Below the pieces are notes generated by a model. That model was not told the origin of the DNA and searched no databases. It worked only from the letters and a program-made list of their open reading frames with translations. A program made the translations under genes and the position numbers. 64,000 bases of DNA from Trichomonas vaginalis G3 (lineage: Eukaryota > Parabasalia > Trichomonadida > Trichomonadidae). How positions within the stretch are numbered: position 1 is the first letter of the stretch; each line of letters opens with the position of its first letter. Location: assembly GCF_026262505.1 (NCBI RefSeq), contig NC_067207.1, positions 25,884,082 through 25,948,081 on the forward strand. Direction: 5' to 3'. Of this stretch, positions 10,679 through 20,422 are shown in pieces.

Positions 10679-10786
10679 AGGACGCCATACCCATTGAAAT
10701 CTCCTCTCAGGACGCCATAAACTATTCAATTATGGTGTAAACTTCTCAAAAATTGAATAGTTTACATCAGGACGCCTTAGGACGCC
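10679..10786. repeat. AGGACGCC repeats with internal hairpin; rest of 10033-11144 empty
   Basis: The octamer AGGACGCC occurs at 10679, 10709, 10769 and 10779. Between the second and third copies lies an inverted repeat, TAAACTATTCAAT ... ATTGAATAGTTTA, able to form a 13-base stem. The remainder of the 1.1-kb spacer upstream of MGL2 is very AT-rich and I see no gene in it. Confidence 0.6.
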
Positions 10787-11144
10787 AACCCTTTACGCGC
10801 CCCAATCATAATTCATCAATTATCTTAAAAATCGATCTATTCCCTAAAATAAGTGATATACATACTCTCAAGTTTTTGGTGACAATGATATAACAAAATT
10901 TTGAAGAAAAAAAATTGAGAAGAGAAAAGCCACAAATTGAAATTTCCCAATAGGAGTTAATATCACTAGAATTCCTACTAAATTACAGCATAAAATGGGA
11001 TAAATTAATAAATCAATTTGAATGATCGTATGTTCATCCGGCCAATAACATAATAATTAAAGCCCATGATATTTCATCTATTAATTACCCTGGAAAAATG
11101 ACGTTTGTATTCGAGAACCATTCAATTTTTGAATGGGTATCAAT

Positions 11145-11150
11145 TCACTT
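11145..11150 (+). promoter_or_regulatory. Initiator (Inr) of MGL2
   Basis: TCACTT, 16 bases upstream of the ATG at 11161, fits the T. vaginalis initiator TCA-Py-(T/A) that also sets the transcription start. Directly upstream is a short inverted repeat, CCATTCAA ... TTGAATGG (11118-11136). Confidence 0.65.
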
Positions 11151-11160
11151 TATATAAAAG

Positions 11161-12357
11161 ATGAGTGGCCACGCTATCGACCCAACACATACAGACACAC
11201 TTTCCATCCACGCCAACCCACAGAAGGATCAGTTCGGTGCTATTGTTGCTCCAATCTACCAAACATCCACCTTCCTCTTCGACAACTGCGACCAGGGTGG
11301 TGCTCGTTTCGGTGGCAAGGAAGCCGGTTACATGTACACACGTATCGGTAACCCAACAAACTCCGCACTCGAAGGCAAGATCGCCAAGCTCGAACACGCT
11401 GAGGCATGCGCTGCCACAGCTTCTGGCATGGGTGCTATTGCTGCTTCTGTCTGGACATTCCTCAAGGCCGGTGATCACCTTATCTCCGACGATTGCCTTT
11501 ATGGCTGCACACACGCCCTCTTCGAGCATCAGCTCCGCAAGTTCGGCGTTGAAGTTGATTTCATCGACATGGCTGTCCCAGGAAACATTGAGAAGCACTT
11601 GAAGCCAAACACAAGAATCGTCTACTTCGAAACACCAGCTAACCCAACATTAAAGGTTATCGACATCGAAGACGCCGTCAAGCAGGCCAGAAAGCAGAAG
11701 GATATCCTCGTTATCGTTGATAACACCTTCGCTTCACCAATTCTTACAAACCCACTCGACCTCGGTGTTGATATCGTCGTTCACTCCGCTACTAAGTACA
11801 TCAATGGCCACACCGATGTTGTCGCCGGCCTTGTCTGCTCAAGAGCTGACATCATCGCTAAGGTCAAGTCCCAGGGTATCAAGGATATCACAGGCGCCAT
11901 CATTTCCCCACACGACGCTTGGCTCATCACAAGAGGCACACTTACACTCGATATGCGTGTCAAGCGCGCTGCCGAGAACGCTCAGAAGGTCGCTGAATTC
12001 CTCCATGAGCACAAGGCCGTCAAGAAGGTCTACTACCCAGGCCTTCCAGACCATCCAGGCCACGAAATCGCCAAGAAGCAGATGAAGATGTTCGGCTCTA
12101 TGATCGCATTCGATGTCGACGGATTAGAGAAGGCCAAGAAAGTCCTTGACAACTGCCACGTTGTTTCTCTCGCCGTTTCCCTCGGTGGTCCAGAATCCCT
12201 CATCCAGCACCCAGCTTCAATGACACACGCTGGTGTTCCAAAGGAGGAACGCGAGGCTGCTGGCCTAACAGATAACCTCATCCGCCTCTCTGTTGGCTGT
12301 GAGAACGTTCAGGATATCATCGACGACCTCAAGCAGGCTCTCGACTTAGTCCTCTAA
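11161..12357 (+). CDS. MGL2: Methionine gamma-lyase 2 (PLP enzyme)
   Basis: The 398-residue cytosolic PLP enzyme splits methionine, and also homocysteine and cysteine, into ammonia, a 2-oxoacid and methanethiol or a related thiol. The N-terminus MSGHAIDPTHTDTLSIHANP and the whole length agree with the T. vaginalis MGL2 I know. The PLP lysine is K212 in HSATKYINGH; DCLYGCTHALFEH holds the active-site Tyr114 and Cys116, the latter typical of MGL rather than of cystathionine lyases. PLP-phosphate contacts (YTRIGNPT, SGMGA) are present. Codons are strongly biased to C/G endings, unlike most neighbours, which suggests high expression. The gene family is thought to have reached trichomonads from bacteria. 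An initiator lies 16 bases upstream. Antisense frames across the gene are artefacts of its base composition. Confidence 0.95.
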   Translation: MSGHAIDPTHTDTLSIHANPQKDQFGAIVAPIYQTSTFLFDNCDQGGARFGGKEAGYMYTRIGNPTNSALEGKIAKLEHAEACAATASGMGAIAASVWTFLKAGDHLISDDCLYGCTHALFEHQLRKFGVEVDFIDMAVPGNIEKHLKPNTRIVYFETPANPTLKVIDIEDAVKQARKQKDILVIVDNTFASPILTNPLDLGVDIVVHSATKYINGHTDVVAGLVCSRADIIAKVKSQGIKDITGAIISPHDAWLITRGTLTLDMRVKRAAENAQKVAEFLHEHKAVKKVYYPGLPDHPGHEIAKKQMKMFGSMIAFDVDGLEKAKKVLDNCHVVSLAVSLGGPESLIQHPASMTHAGVPKEEREAAGLTDNLIRLSVGCENVQDIIDDLKQALDLVL

Positions 12358-12703
12358 ATTTAACTTTCGAATTTCAGTAATAAAATCCTAGATATCTACA
12401 ACAAATAACTTATCAATACTTTTTATTACTAACTATTTACTAAATAATGAATTATTTTTGAATTTCAAATAATATTTCATAAAATATTCCTTGAAATAAT
12501 TGAATTTAGTTGACTTTTCTAACACATTTTAAAGATCAAGTAAATTGTTCGCTTTAATTATCTATAAAAAGCAAAATAAATTCAAAAAATTTCTAAAATT
12601 AATAGAACAGAGTTTTAGTAAATGATCAATGTATGAAAAGTTAAGACAAAAGAAGATAGATCTAGTATAAGAGTTTGCATACAGAAAATTAAAATTATTT
12701 TGA
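12358..12703. other. Convergent intergenic spacer
   Basis: A 346-bp AT-rich spacer between the ends of MGL2 and the minus-strand gene that follows. I see no gene, repeat or structured RNA in it. Confidence 0.6.
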
Positions 12704-13168
12704 TTATTTTGTATTTAAGTCACCAGCAAATGTTAAAGCAGCTGTTCTCCAACGGTGAATAAGAATTTCAATATATTGACACTCTTTAACTCTTTGTTGT
12801 TGTAACAAATCTTGAAGACGTTTTGCTTTATCAAGGCATGATTGAATACCTACCATCGACTTATTCTTAAGAGCGAATTTCAGTTCATCTCTAGCACTAT
12901 TGACATTATTCTTGAGTTGTGTTAATTCTTTGAATCCATCATCAGATGGAGATAAAAGGACTTTCAATGAATCGTATGCTTGATAGTATTGCTTGAAATT
13001 GATATCGACTTTATCTTGTGGAGAATCACTTGGTAAACGAGGCCATTCTTTAGTAATATTTTGCAATTCAACGAGTGTTTCTTTGAACTTTTCAATGTGG
13101 TTGCCAAGAAGTTCTAAGCGGTCATCAGCTGACATGTTGACATCGAGAGCTTTTAAGATATCAAGCAT
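12704..13168 (-). CDS. Small helical host protein, unknown
   Basis: A 154-residue protein starting at the ATG at 13168 (a longer start six bases upstream would be TTG and is not used). It is predicted to be almost all helix with heptad-like Leu spacing (residues 5-60 and 85-130), soluble, with no signal peptide. I recognise no family. Its start lies in a 500-bp spacer without other genes. Confidence 0.7.
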   Translation of the reverse strand: MLDILKALDVNMSADDRLELLGNHIEKFKETLVELQNITKEWPRLPSDSPQDKVDINFKQYYQAYDSLKVLLSPSDDGFKELTQLKNNVNSARDELKFALKNKSMVGIQSCLDKAKRLQDLLQQQRVKECQYIEILIHRWRTAALTFAGDLNTK

Positions 13169-13674
13169 CGTCAAAAAAATAAAAATTCGTCACTTTTTGA
13201 TTTATAAAAATTTTGCTGATGAAACAATTTTCACTCAAAACATAATAAATATATTTTACTTCGAATATCTATTATAAATCACGCGTTTCAATATTCCAAA
13301 ATTTTTTCAAAAATTCAAAAATGATCAACAAAATCTTAGTTTAATATTTAAATTTCAAAATTTCGAAAAAATTTGGAATTTTTCGAGAAAATTGAATCTA
13401 CCAAATAGATGTATTTTATATATAGTATCGTATTATGTATATAAATTAAAATCGATCTAAAAATATCGTAATTATTTTTATCAGTATTCAAGTTATCTCG
13501 GTAACAAGATCTGCACGAACATTTTCAGCTAGATTTAGAATGTTTCCATTTATTATCATTTGGTTAATGAATGTATATCTGGATTATTTCCAATGTTTTG
13601 TGAGATAGATAAAAAATTATTATGAGATTAACAAACAAAACATATAAAAACATTTACAAAAGTAACAAAAAGAA
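13169..13674. other. Intergenic spacer
   Basis: About 500 bp of AT-rich DNA upstream of the 12704-13168 gene and downstream of the 13675-14433 gene, both on the minus strand. Nothing recognisable was found apart from T/A-rich runs. Confidence 0.5.
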
Positions 13675-14433
13675 TCATTCGTAGTGTTGAATAGGGATTT
13701 TTGGAATTTTCACGTTTTCAACATTAATCTTTTGGATATCACCAAAAGCGGTCATCCAATGTATATGGTGGTTCATAAGAGCATCAGAAGCATGGTCATG
13801 CGCTTGACTTATTTTTTCCATTGTTCTTTTATGGCGTTTTTCCATTTTTTCGCAACGTATATTATATTTGTAAAACTTTTGCCCGCCAACATCAATCGGA
13901 AATGCGGAAAGTTTGGACGTATATCTAAGAGCATCTGATATAGGGCGTTTATCAACAATTTCATTACGCTGAGTATTTTCTCTGATCTGAGCATCGTAAT
14001 AATTTGATAGAGCCATCCATTCTTCTCGTTCGAATAAGTTTGATGTATCAAAACATTCTTTTCTTTGAATTTGAGCTAAAGTATTCAGCTCTTTAGTTGC
14101 AGGAAAATCATATTCAAGTTTAGATGCAGCTAAAGGTGGTATTATTTCTACGATATTTGTCTCTACTTGGTCAATAGGTTCAATTACTGAAGTTTCTTCA
14201 TCTTCGACGAAATCATCCGGCGGAATTTCAGATTTCTTGGGCCATAAAAATTTATTTGGTACTTTTGGCGCTTTGAAGTTAGTTATTTCTTGAGATAATT
14301 TCATTACATTTTTGGAAGTTTCTGCGAGCTTTTTATAATCATAGAATCTAATGAGTGGTTTAACAACTGTGAAGTCTTCAAGAGGGGGATGCATTTCATT
14401 ATCGTCAACCTCTTTTGCTTGTTTTGCAGTCAT
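13675..14433 (-). CDS. Conserved-looking host protein, unknown
   Basis: A 252-residue soluble protein starting with ATG at 14433. Proline-rich acidic N-terminal half (EIPPDDF, VEIIPPL), then a helical charged C-terminal half with many His (HDHASDALMNHHIHW). There is no signal peptide or membrane span. The mix of short linear motifs and a charged helix resembles small axonemal or cytoskeletal linkers, but that is only an impression. It is divergent from the PQ-loop gene, with start codons 56 bp apart, so the two probably share a promoter region. Confidence 0.7.
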   Translation of the reverse strand: MTAKQAKEVDDNEMHPPLEDFTVVKPLIRFYDYKKLAETSKNVMKLSQEITNFKAPKVPNKFLWPKKSEIPPDDFVEDEETSVIEPIDQVETNIVEIIPPLAASKLEYDFPATKELNTLAQIQRKECFDTSNLFEREEWMALSNYYDAQIRENTQRNEIVDKRPISDALRYTSKLSAFPIDVGGQKFYKYNIRCEKMEKRHKRTMEKISQAHDHASDALMNHHIHWMTAFGDIQKINVENVKIPKIPIQHYE

Positions 14434-14488
14434 TAGATTTTACTTACACCCTAAAAAATCAATTTATTCCCCCTACACAAATTATTAA

Positions 14489-15238
14489 ATGTTGATATTT
14501 TTGATTTTTTATCGCTTCATTGGCCATCAATGCGCTCGAAAGATGTTCCTGCATTTCAATTGGATGAACAAGCAGTGCAATGAAATATTGTTCGGTCAAT
14601 TTAATAAGTTTATGGATTTGATATTTCCTGCAATAGTCAGATTACCTCAAATGATCAAAATTATATCTCGAAACAGTATTGCAAGTGTTAGTTTAGCCGG
14701 ACATTATTTTAATTTCTTAATGAGTTCTACATATTTATTATTACACTGGAATTTCAGATTTGAACATCCACCTTATCGATTTATTGCAATTCCAATAGAT
14801 TTTGTGATATTTTATTATCTTGCATATATAAATCAGCATCCAATTTTATGGAAATTAACAATATTATTTATTTTTTTCCTATATTTTGAAAGACTACGGA
14901 ATCTAATGGACACAGATCTATTTATTATCCTATTAGGTTCCTGGGATCTCCTAGAAATACCTACTCCATTTTTACAGATCCGAACTCTCCTCAAAACCCA
15001 AAAAATCGAGAGTTTATCAATATTAACAGTTATATTCGAAACATGGTTTTCCATTATTACTGTCCAAAGAATCACAATGTCTCAAAATTTCATTCGATTT
15101 ATCATAAAACTTATAAAAGCCATCGGAAATTTCATACTTCTAATACAAACTATATGTATCTGGATAAAAGAGAAATATTCTGACGAGCCACCTCCCTTAC
15201 AAGAAGAAGAGGAAGAAAAAGAGAAAATTGAATTATAA
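14489..15238 (+). CDS. PQ-loop repeat membrane protein, MPDU1-like
   Basis: A 249-residue protein with about six to seven hydrophobic spans. Two PQ-loop-type motifs are visible: LPQMIKIISRNSIASVSL near residues 52-69 and PTPFLQIRTLLKTQKIESLS near 156-176. This spacing and the order 'Pro-Gln, basic, Ser-x-x-x-x-Ser-Leu' are those of MPDU1-type proteins, which in other eukaryotes are needed for use of dolichol-phosphate mannose/glucose in the ER. The tail is acidic (EEEEEKEKIEL) and cytosolic. Length matches MPDU1 (about 250). A SWEET-type or lysosomal PQ-loop transporter is the main alternative. The first 18 residues may be untranslated if Met19 is used. Confidence 0.65.
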   Translation: MLIFLIFYRFIGHQCARKMFLHFNWMNKQCNEILFGQFNKFMDLIFPAIVRLPQMIKIISRNSIASVSLAGHYFNFLMSSTYLLLHWNFRFEHPPYRFIAIPIDFVIFYYLAYINQHPILWKLTILFIFFLYFERLRNLMDTDLFIILLGSWDLLEIPTPFLQIRTLLKTQKIESLSILTVIFETWFSIITVQRITMSQNFIRFIIKLIKAIGNFILLIQTICIWIKEKYSDEPPPLQEEEEEKEKIEL

Positions 15239-15462
15239 ATTTCATTCTTATTTGTTTGTATATAAATAAACACCACTACGTATTAAAAATTTTTAACTTT
15301 AAACGAATAGATTCATTAAATTTTGAAATAATTTTTTATCTTATTCGTTTTTGCATGAATATACTTAAACACATATAAAAACATTTGATTTTAGCCAAAC
15401 ATATTCATTAAAATTTTATACATATAAAAAATAAATAATAAATATAAAGAAAAAATCAGAAC

Positions 15463-16626
15463 TTATATATGTTCTGAGAGCTGCCAAACTTCACAGTCAA
15501 CAATCTTGAAATGTGGGACAGATGTAAGGGCTGGAGAGTTAAATGTAGGGCAAGGCTCAGAAATAGCAGAAATGAAGCAACTGTCAACCCAAAGAGCTGA
15601 AGCTCCTCCACCACCAATTGCAATTTCGTCCTTTGACGATGAAACAAAGTATTGATTGGCGTTTGTCCAACGATAATAAGAAAATGTTGGATGATACTTG
15701 AACACGAAGGTTTCACCGTTACCGTAGAAGTTTCTTTGGACTTTTAAGCCCTTGGAAATGTAAGCACCGATTTTTTCTTTTTTATCTGTAAGAATTAGAA
15801 GAACAACTGGTTGAATGTTTCTTGTTTTCTCGAAAAATGAGAGATAACTTGATCCGTCATTAGATAACTGGAAAAGAAGCTTCCATCCGGCATTAATATA
15901 TTGATATGGTAAGCAAAGTCTGATTTCTTCCATTTCTTGTAATGTGAGGATCTTATTAGAACCAACTACATTGATCTGGCGTAGCTTATTGCGCTTTTTA
16001 TTTGTTGCATTACGATGGGCGTTCATTTCTACTGTTAGATCAGAAATCGTACGATTCCTTCTCTGTGCAGCTGCTGAATTAATATCAGGTACGACAAATT
16101 GCTTTGCGGATTGAGCTGCTTCGGCTTTTAATAGTAAATTATGGTGTAATTTCAAGAGATCACCACGTAAACCTTCAAAAGAAATTGTTTCAAATTTATT
16201 TGTATTAAAATCAGTAATGTAGCTGATAACAAATAGAGACAGGGCATTATCAGCAAATGGATCAGTAAATCCAGGCGTAAGCATGAAAGTAGGATGTGGC
16301 ATTATAGCACTTTCTAAGTGGCCTAATAAATTTATGACAAGCGGCTTTCCATATGAACTGTCTGGGAGATATCTTAAACTTACTTTATCACAACGCAAAA
16401 TTCCTTTATCATTTGCTTCTGCTGGGAAAACTTTAATGTTTTTAATTGTTATGCATTCGTCGAGAATTTCAGGCTTCATTATTATGATGCTCTGTCCTGG
16501 ATGAATATTTGAATCTAAGTTTGGATTTAGAAGTTTAATCCAGGCAACGGTCACCCTAAACTTAAGTGAAATAGAAGAAAGAGAGTCGTTAGGTTGAACT
16601 TCATATGTCAAATCCTGATCACTCAT
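15463..16626 (-). CDS. LysM-TLDc protein, OXR1/NCOA7-like
   Basis: A 387-residue protein. Residues 7-51 form a LysM module (YEVQPNDSLSSISLKF ... LNPNLDSNIHPGQSIII). The middle (about 55-170) has the length and strand pattern of the GRAM/PH-like domain found at this place in OXR1. The C-terminal 165 residues are a TLDc domain: LPYQYINAGWKLLFQLSNDG, then LILTDKKEKIGAYIS, ETFVFKYHPTFSYYRWT, IAIGGGGASALWVDS and a closing CEVWQLS. TLDc proteins of this layout bind the V-ATPase and affect oxidative-stress tolerance in animals and yeast. The domain order fits the family well. Ordinary AT-rich codon use; start ATG at 16626. Confidence 0.85.
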   Translation of the reverse strand: MSDQDLTYEVQPNDSLSSISLKFRVTVAWIKLLNPNLDSNIHPGQSIIIMKPEILDECITIKNIKVFPAEANDKGILRCDKVSLRYLPDSSYGKPLVINLLGHLESAIMPHPTFMLTPGFTDPFADNALSLFVISYITDFNTNKFETISFEGLRGDLLKLHHNLLLKAEAAQSAKQFVVPDINSAAAQRRNRTISDLTVEMNAHRNATNKKRNKLRQINVVGSNKILTLQEMEEIRLCLPYQYINAGWKLLFQLSNDGSSYLSFFEKTRNIQPVVLLILTDKKEKIGAYISKGLKVQRNFYGNGETFVFKYHPTFSYYRWTNANQYFVSSSKDEIAIGGGGASALWVDSCFISAISEPCPTFNSPALTSVPHFKIVDCEVWQLSEHI

Positions 16627-17068
16627 TTTTTTAAATTTATGGGAAATTTTCTAATCGTTTAATGAGATTTTGACACTTTGAAAAATTCTGATGGAGTTTT
16701 ATTTACTTTATTTGATAATTTTGCGATTTACTAAATTCCCTACATTACTATATTTTTTATGGCAGAATTGCATGTTTATTATACCCAATCAATGTAACGC
16801 ATAATTTCTATGGAAAATCATATTTAAAATCCAGAGCACTCCATTTTGTTCGGTTATGCTGATTGGGAAATGACAATGATTTTCACAAACTTTGAATTAA
16901 CAACGATTAGTGATTGTACACCACTTCAAATAGGATGATTTGAAATGATTCAACGTTAACTTTGGTTATACAAAAGTATTCGTCGATACAGTATTTCAAA
17001 TTATTACATCATAGGCTAAAAATATGATACAATTCATAATAATTCTATAACATTTACAAACAATAATA
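16627..17068. other. Intergenic spacer
   Basis: A 442-bp spacer between two minus-strand genes. AT-rich; no gene, repeat or RNA recognised. Confidence 0.5.
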
Positions 17069-17680
17069 TTACCAAGCCCATTCTGTAACAGAATGTTTGG
17101 AAAAGTATTTTCCTGCTTGCTCTATAGTTTCAAACATGGAAGAAAGTCCAAGATCACTCATTTCATTATCATCAAACTCGGGGTATGATGGATACTGAGT
17201 AAACTTAATTGGGATCGCTTCTGTGGAAGGCTTATCAGACTTTGTCGGAATGATAGTCTTATTAAACATGCGATCATATTCGCTATATTCATCTTCTTCT
17301 GGGATTGATAATGCCAATGATTGAATCGTTCTATATAATTTAGTCTGTGATTCTAACCGCGACATTGCATTATCATTTAATCTGATAGCTTCATTCATTA
17401 AGCCCTTTATTTTGTCGGCAAAGGAGGTAATTTGTGGTTGGTCCATTTCGGAACTAGTTGACTTCGGTTCATATATTGAAAGCTTGTCTCCATCGACTAT
17501 ACCTTGGATTTTCAATGAAAGTTGTAAGTCAAGCAACTTACCATTTTTAATGATATATGGTTCGATGCTTGTTTCTTGATTTAAATATGCCATATATACT
17601 GCTTCTGAAAGTGGGGATAATTCGTGTACATTTACGGTTTGTTGAGTTCCATTATTCCAGCTGAATGTCACAGATATCAT
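17069..17680 (-). CDS. Protein with N-terminal ubiquitin-like domain
   Basis: A 203-residue protein. Residues 1-70 fit a beta-grasp, ubiquitin-like fold: a first hairpin (MISVTFSWNNGTQQTVNVHE), a helix, and a late segment of the type 'YIIKNGKLLDLQLSLKIQ' followed by GIVDGDKLSIYE, the usual 'loop-strand' end of such domains. No Gly-Gly end is exposed, so it is a domain rather than a modifier. The middle is helical and the C-terminus is acidic and ends in an aromatic EWAW. The family is not recognised; a proteasome- or UBL-adaptor role would be a guess. Confidence 0.65.
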   Translation of the reverse strand: MISVTFSWNNGTQQTVNVHELSPLSEAVYMAYLNQETSIEPYIIKNGKLLDLQLSLKIQGIVDGDKLSIYEPKSTSSEMDQPQITSFADKIKGLMNEAIRLNDNAMSRLESQTKLYRTIQSLALSIPEEDEYSEYDRMFNKTIIPTKSDKPSTEAIPIKFTQYPSYPEFDDNEMSDLGLSSMFETIEQAGKYFSKHSVTEWAW

Positions 17681-18342
17681 GAGAATAATAGCCGTATTGA
17701 CAAAAATTCAATGTGCTTCAGAAACTTTGTCAATTTAAAAATTTTCTGTGATGTTTTCAATACTCTTATGGTACGGTTGAAGACATTGAATTTTTCAATG
17801 GGTGATTATACGTTTTATGCATAATCATATTGGTGATATTTACTAATATTTTAAAATTATTCACTCGAGTGTCACTTTTGTTTATATTTAATATCTCAAA
17901 AATATTTTGCTTCATTTATATGATATATAGGAAAGAAACATCGTGGGTATTGCAAATATTAAATAAAATACCCATTATATGATTGGATTAATTTTGATGA
18001 AATCCCATCATGTTTCTGACTCTATTATCTATTCAAACCGTCATATCTACCCTATAACAAGGTATTAGATATGTTAATAATTAATGAATTTAATCTTTGC
18101 GTTTATCCCCATAATGAGATCTTTCTATTTTAACTCGGTATACATCTTATTATCAAAATAGAGAAGGAATTTATATGATATATCATATACCAACTCTTCT
18201 TATGGAGTTCAAATCAAACATCACTTTTCTTTTGCTGACGATGGTTAAAATTTCTTAAAAAATTGATAAACGTGAAGGAACAACTCCCTATAAAACCGAA
18301 ATCGCATCATGGGTAATTTTATGATGACGATAATTGTAAACC
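17681..18342. other. Divergent promoter region of the UBL and Rab genes
   Basis: A 662-bp AT-rich spacer between divergent start codons. It must contain both promoters. No gene or repeat was recognised, and the initiator of neither gene is certain. Confidence 0.45.
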
Positions 18343-18921
18343 ATGCAACATATGACTTCTAGTGAATCGAATTCGCACAAAGTTGTTATGCTCGGAGCTT
18401 CTGGCGTCGGCAAGACCTCCGTTGTTCTTCAACTCCAGGAAAAAGTATTCAAGAAAATGGTTCAACCTACCGTTGGCTCCGGCGTAATTTCAAAAGATAT
18501 TTTAACCTCGAAGGGTCAAGTTACTCTTAGAATCTGGGATACAGCCGGAGAAGAAAGATACAGGTCATTTACTGGCCTTTACTCCCAAAATTCCGTGGCC
18601 TGTTGCATTGTTTTTGATGTAACTGATTTGGAAACGTTCGATACCATTGATGAGTGGGTTGGACTCTTCAGGCAGAATTCTCAGCCAAATGCAATTATTT
18701 ATCTTGCCGGAAACAAATGTGACTTAACTGATGAAAGACAAGTTAGCTATGACAAAGCCCAGAAATATGCAATGGACCATGATATGAAATATTACGAAGT
18801 TTCTGCGAAAACAGGGCAAAATGTTGAACTTCTCTTTAGAGACCTTGCAAACCAGCTCGGTCCAGCAAACCAGACCCAACAAGCTCCAGCTACAGCAAAG
18901 AATGATGGCGCATGCTGCTAA
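18343..18921 (+). CDS. Rab family small GTPase
   Basis: A 192-residue GTPase with all G boxes: GASGVGKT (18-25), switch I Thr in QPTVGSG, WDTAGEERYRS (about 67-77), GNKCDL and EVSAKTG. It ends in ACC, a double-Cys end for geranylgeranylation, so it acts on membranes in vesicle traffic. The RYRSFTGLYSQNS switch II region and SVACCIVFDVTD are Rab- rather than Ras- or Rho-like. The subfamily cannot be fixed by eye; Rab5-like features (GSGVISKDI effector region) are loose. Start may be Met1 or Met4. T. vaginalis has a greatly expanded Rab set, which agrees with this one diverging from textbook subfamilies. Confidence 0.92.
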   Translation: MQHMTSSESNSHKVVMLGASGVGKTSVVLQLQEKVFKKMVQPTVGSGVISKDILTSKGQVTLRIWDTAGEERYRSFTGLYSQNSVACCIVFDVTDLETFDTIDEWVGLFRQNSQPNAIIYLAGNKCDLTDERQVSYDKAQKYAMDHDMKYYEVSAKTGQNVELLFRDLANQLGPANQTQQAPATAKNDGACC

Positions 18922-19208
18922 ATTTAAATTTCCATTATGCCAATTCTACTTTTAATGGAATTACCCTTAAGGCCAAAAAAGAAAATATTTTACCGTAGTT
19001 AGAATTCTTTCTTATTTCATTCTACTTTCAAATAAATTGTTTTTAATTCAACTTCTTTCTTATTTAACTACTGAATTACACACTTGTTTACAACACATAT
19101 ATTATTTGGATTATAATTGATAGTGAAGTTTCGAATGTAAATTAAAAATTTCAAAAAACGCACTAATTTTTAATAATATAACAGTAATTATAAAATGAGA
19201 TTAGAGAA

Positions 19209-20398
19209 CTACTCATTTGTATTCATAATTGGCTTAGGAGAACCAATAGGAATGCTGTTATGCCTCGCGACATCGCATTTTGCAATTTCTCTAAGACGAG
19301 ATGATATTGTTTCGTTTTTTTCTTCGCTGTATGAATCAGGGAGTTGAACGTTTGAGCTTCTTGAGACTGGCATTTTATTGGCTCTTTTGAATCTTCCTGT
19401 TTTTATCAGTCTATCAACGATACTGTTTGCGTCAACAGGGTCAACAGAGTTTCTTGGTGAATCATGTGGAGAAGTCTTTGCTGAATTTGGTTTGTTGGAG
19501 ATAAGAGATTGTAATCTTGGTCTTTCCATGAGCCATCTTGACATTCTTATCTTCTCAATGGTTGGCCTGTTTTCTGGATCCTTTTCAAGCATTGAAATTA
19601 AGAGTTGTCGTAAAGATGGAGTCATTGTTGGCGGAAATGTTGGTTCAGAAACTCTGACAGCGAAAGAAAGCATTGGAAGAGTATCTGCAATGAATGGTAA
19701 TGATCCTACAGTCATCAAATAAAGAATAACTCCTAAGCTCCATATGTCAGCTTTTTCGGTATAAGGAACTCTTTTATATATCTCTGGAGAAACGTATTCT
19801 GTGTGTTAGTTATATGATAAACATTGGAATGATCAATATAACACTCCAAAAATTAAAAATACATACTTGGTGATCCACAAAATCTGTTTGGATCGTTTTC
19901 ATCGTATTTTCCTGCCAAACCGAAGTCAATGATCCTAATGTTGTCACTATGATCGATCATAATATTGTCTACTTTGAGATCGCGATGAAGTAATTGAGTT
20001 GTATTGTGAAAATACTCGAGAGCAGAGAGAATTTGAATGAAATAACGACGCGATTGATTTTCTGACAAATGGGTCTTACGTTCGAGCAAATCTCTCAGGG
20101 ATTCACCAGATACGTATTCCATTATTAAAAATTCGCAGTCATCATCTTGCATTAAAGCAATGAATCTAACTATATGGGGATGAACTAGATTGGATAAAAT
20201 CCTTGCTTCTGAATAAAATTTACGAGAAGACTCAGCATCTAATCGATTACGCTTAACTACTTTAATTGCAACAGTTTTGTTTGTTTGGAGTTGATGCCCT
20301 TTGTAAACAGTTGAAAAGCTACCACTTCCGATAACTTCATCAAAAACGTATCCATTAGGAGGGTTCATTATACTCATGATAGAAATATTTTCTGTCAT
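19209..20398 (-). CDS. Ser/Thr protein kinase, CAMK/AMPK-like, with one intron
   Basis: Two exons, 20398-19867 and 19798-19209, encode about 373 residues. The kinase domain has IGSGSFSTVYKG, VAIKVVK, HRDLKVDN, IIDFGLAG, then across the splice GSP-K-YVSPEIYK, DIWSLGVILYLMTVG and a closing NRPTIEKIRMSRWL. The layout is that of CAMK/AMPK-type kinases. The C-terminal 110 residues are Ser/Pro/Asn-rich and probably regulatory. Start at the ATG at 20398; an upstream in-frame TTG is not used. TCATTT 15-20 bases upstream is a good initiator. Without removing the 68-base intron the frame breaks inside the activation segment. Neighbour on the same strand: a gene cut by a Polinton. Confidence 0.9.
19799..19866 (-). 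other. 68-bp spliceosomal intron
   Basis: Read on the minus strand it starts GTATGT and ends ACTAACACACAG, the fused branch-point/3' splice signal characteristic of T. vaginalis introns. Removing it joins GSP to YVSPEIYK through a split Lys codon (A|AA) and restores the kinase activation loop. Confidence 0.95.
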
Positions 20399-20412
20399 GT
20401 CACTTTTAATAG

Positions 20413-20418
20413 AAATGA
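20413..20418 (-). promoter_or_regulatory. Initiator of the kinase gene
   Basis: TCATTT on the minus strand, about 15 bases before the ATG at 20398, fits the TCA-Py-(T/A) initiator. Confidence 0.5.
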
Positions 20419-20422
20419 TCAA

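Noticed and set aside
11140-12281. Long antisense and shifted frames across MGL2
   Set aside because: They follow from the C/G-ending codon bias of the real gene and resemble no protein.
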